From contig CP017948.1 in the NCBI GenBank assembly GCA_002838185.1, forward strand, positions 806,001-870,000: a stretch of 64,000 nt of DNA, read 5' to 3'. The first letter of the stretch is position 1. Every line of letters starts with the position of its first letter. This document shows, in pieces, positions 62,439 through 64,000 of this stretch. Source of the DNA: Tenericutes bacterium MO-XQ (GTDB lineage Bacteria; Bacillota_I; Bacilli_A; Acholeplasmatales; Acholeplasmataceae). The notes under the pieces were generated by a model. The model did no database searches. It was not told the DNA's origin and was given only the letters and a program-made list of their open reading frames with translations. A program made the position numbers and the translations under genes.

Positions 62439-63524
62439 ATGTTAGATGAAATAAAATTATTTTTAAAGTATTTTGAAAAAACGTATCAAAAAAGAAACAT
62501 TGAAGACTTAGAAGAGTTTATGTCCATATTTTTTTCTAAAGATGCGTATGTCTTTGGAACGAGTACAAACGAGATTTTTCCAACATATGAAGCGATTAAA
62601 AGCTGTATCAGAAATGATTGGTTATACTGGGGAGAATTGTATATTAAACGTGATCAATTAGATGTGCGTATGATTGGTGATGATGTATTAGTTCATGTCT
62701 TAGGATCTGTGGTCTATACATTTTCTGACGAAGCAGAAACAGATCAAAAATTTGTGAAATTGATGGAAATATTGAATGAAGATGTAGATATCAATGATGA
62801 AAATCATTTAAGTTATCAACATCATGAAATGAGTTATATATTAGACCATTATTTAAGCAAAAGAGAAGATCAAAAAAGAATCAATCATGTACCACTTTCA
62901 TTATCTTTTGTTTTAACGTTTGATAACGATGCTTTAAAGATTAAATCATTATCTTATGATGTGTTAACTATAGATGATTATCCAGATGCGATTATGCACC
63001 CATATACGCCTTATGAAGGTCAATTTAATGAAGATATGAACACCTTAAAGACTCATGGGGAGGCAATCACATTTAATCCGTTTGAACTTGATATAGATAA
63101 AGATTTCTATGTAGTTGATACTGATGGAAACATCAAATATGATCAATCATCTTTAAACGATATTTTAAATCAATATGATAATTTAGAAGTTGACATGAAT
63201 CATGTGTTACTCACAGAAAATAAAGAGTATATCAGTTTTATGACCATCGGAAAAGCAAGACTTAATAGATCTGAGTTAGAGATTAGAAACAGCTTAAAAT
63301 CTAAATTATCAGCAATTATTCAAAGTGATCTAGACGACCAGTCAAAACTATTTAAAATAAGAAGACACATATCCTTAACAGATAAGATATGCGCACTAGC
63401 ACCTCAGTTAGTATATCCTTTAAAAATCATGGGTGTGATTTCAGTTAATCAAAATGAAAATAAATTAAAAATGCTAAAGATATCTTATCCAATGGACATT
63501 ATTTTAGAAGACAAATACATATAA
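62439..63524 (+). CDS. NTF2/SnoaL-like domain protein, unknown function
   Basis: 361 residues from the ATG at 62439, 9 bases after GGAG; earlier in-frame starts lie inside the preceding gene. The N-terminal ~100 residues (LFLKYFEKTYQKRNIEDLEEFMSIFFSKDAYVFGT) resemble SnoaL-like domains. The rest has no recognised family. Starts 17 bases after the toroid protein stop, so the two are probably co-transcribed. Confidence 0.65.
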   Translation: MLDEIKLFLKYFEKTYQKRNIEDLEEFMSIFFSKDAYVFGTSTNEIFPTYEAIKSCIRNDWLYWGELYIKRDQLDVRMIGDDVLVHVLGSVVYTFSDEAETDQKFVKLMEILNEDVDINDENHLSYQHHEMSYILDHYLSKREDQKRINHVPLSLSFVLTFDNDALKIKSLSYDVLTIDDYPDAIMHPYTPYEGQFNEDMNTLKTHGEAITFNPFELDIDKDFYVVDTDGNIKYDQSSLNDILNQYDNLEVDMNHVLLTENKEYISFMTIGKARLNRSELEIRNSLKSKLSAIIQSDLDDQSKLFKIRRHISLTDKICALAPQLVYPLKIMGVISVNQNENKLKMLKISYPMDIILEDKYI

Positions 63525-63532
63525 TTATTGAT

Positions 63533-63557
63533 AAGGGATACGCTTTAAGTATCCCTT
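63533..63557 (+). terminator. Terminator of the toroid/NTF2 pair
   Basis: AAGGGATAC-GCTTTAA-GTATCCCTT stem followed by a T-rich stretch. Confidence 0.7.
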
Positions 63558-63596
63558 TGCTTTCTTTAATGATGAAGTTATTTATCATATATCTTG

Positions 63597-63605
63597 TGAT
63601 ATAAT
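63597..63605 (+). promoter_or_regulatory. Extended -10 promoter of the GNAT gene
   Basis: TGTGATATAAT gives TG, one base, then TATAAT at 63600-63605. It predicts a leader of about 125 bases, longer than most here. Confidence 0.5.
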
Positions 63606-63736
63606 AACCTTAGAGGAAAGACTTATCTGAAACAATAAGTATATAATTAAGATGAATGCATTGCTTAAATAATTATCATAAAAAATGAAGAAAGGATATA
63701 CTTTAATATCAACATATTGAGTATGTAAGGGGACCT

Positions 63737-64000
63737 ATGATAAGACTTCTAAATCATAAAGATGAAAAACGTGTTCTTGAATATTTATATCAAGAACCAT
63801 CGTTTAATATTTTTCCTATTGGAGATATTGAAACCTTTGGATTTGATCAAGATTTTCAAAGAATCTATGGTGAATTTGATGATGATGGGCAAATCAAAAG
63901 CATTTTACTGAGATATCGTGAAAATGCGATTTATTATGCGCATGAGCATCGATTTAACGATGCATATCTTGAGATTTTTGAAAATGATCCTTTTGAGTTT
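63737..64000 (+). CDS. GNAT-family N-acetyltransferase, 3' partial
   Basis: I read 88 codons from the ATG at 63737 to the window edge: MIRLLNHKDEKRVLEYLYQ, then NIFPIGDIETFGF. That N-terminal pattern matches a GNAT branch of Bacilli. The acetyl-CoA site lies beyond the edge. AAGGGGAC ribosome site 6-8 bases before the ATG. Confidence 0.75.
   Translation, partial: MIRLLNHKDEKRVLEYLYQEPSFNIFPIGDIETFGFDQDFQRIYGEFDDDGQIKSILLRYRENAIYYAHEHRFNDAYLEIFENDPFEF

Noticed and set aside
63606..63736. preQ1 or other known riboswitch
   Set aside because: The AGAGG start is suggestive, but the matching pseudoknot sequence and A-rich tail are not there.
1..64000. TGA read as tryptophan (Mycoplasma code)
   Set aside because: Tryptophans are TGG throughout and TGA ends genes at sensible places, followed by ribosome sites of the next gene.
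1..64000. CRISPR array, prophage or restriction-modification island
   Set aside because: No regularly spaced repeats, phage structural genes, methylase motifs or nuclease pairs were seen on either strand.

Overview
The window comes from a low-GC (AT-rich) bacterium that uses the standard bacterial code. TGG is the tryptophan codon, and TGA ends nusB, dxs, potA and others, so it is not a Mycoplasma/Spiroplasma-type genome. Several traits point to the Acholeplasma/Izemoplasma side of the Mollicutes or a close wall-poor Firmicute: tightly packed genes, many polytopic or lipid-anchored proteins, MEP isoprenoid genes (dxs, ispH), a FabV-type enoyl reductase, a PotABCD importer and a BMP-type nucleoside importer. 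That placement is inference from gene content; there is no 16S rRNA gene here.

Layout. 1-3473: 3' part of a very large Tyr-rich surface protein ending in two carbohydrate-binding-like modules. 3514-6739: TetR-controlled ABC-2 exporter operon with two near-identical operators. 7361-11669: potABCD polyamine importer. 11713-17902: housekeeping run nusB-xseA-xseB-dxs-tlyA-recN. 17908-22435: a 54-residue membrane protein, dinB, ispH, a DEAD-box helicase and nfo. 22460-24135: a complete IS150-type insertion sequence sitting in the loop of what was one bidirectional terminator. 24140-31083: a membrane protein, glgA, purA, purB, a membrane thioredoxin-like protein and argS. 31090-31324: tRNA-Leu(CAA) plus a decayed partial copy. 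31397-37399: fabV, a PTS IIC-like protein, cls and yaaA. 37495-41427: pncB, trmL, a hemolysin III protein and ackA. 41540-46871: a 23S rRNA methyltransferase followed by small membrane proteins, acetyltransferases and a YhhN-family protein. 46916-51895: BMP lipoprotein and its ABC transporter. 52138-56198: glycerate kinase, a degenerate response regulator and a CapD-like dehydratase. 56240-58428: MarR-controlled flavin/flavodoxin operon. 58439-64000: an ADP-ribosylglycohydrolase-like protein, a cut-down CpsB-CapA-CapB tyrosine-kinase module, two poorly characterised proteins and a partial GNAT gene.

How the parts fit. The cell appears to import polyamines and nucleosides, make phospholipids (cls, fabV) and isoprenoids (dxs, ispH), and gain ATP through acetate kinase. 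Two local repressors, TetR and MarR, each face a pair of clear palindromes at their own promoters. Many promoters are of the extended -10 type (TATGyTAwAAT) and lie very close to the start codon. No CRISPR array, prophage or clear defence island is visible. The most unusual items are the insertion sequence inside a terminator loop, the coiled-coil insertion in PotA, the doubly anchored PotD, the response regulator lacking its phospho-acceptor site, the internally deleted PHP phosphatase, the tRNA relic and the twin-operator modules.
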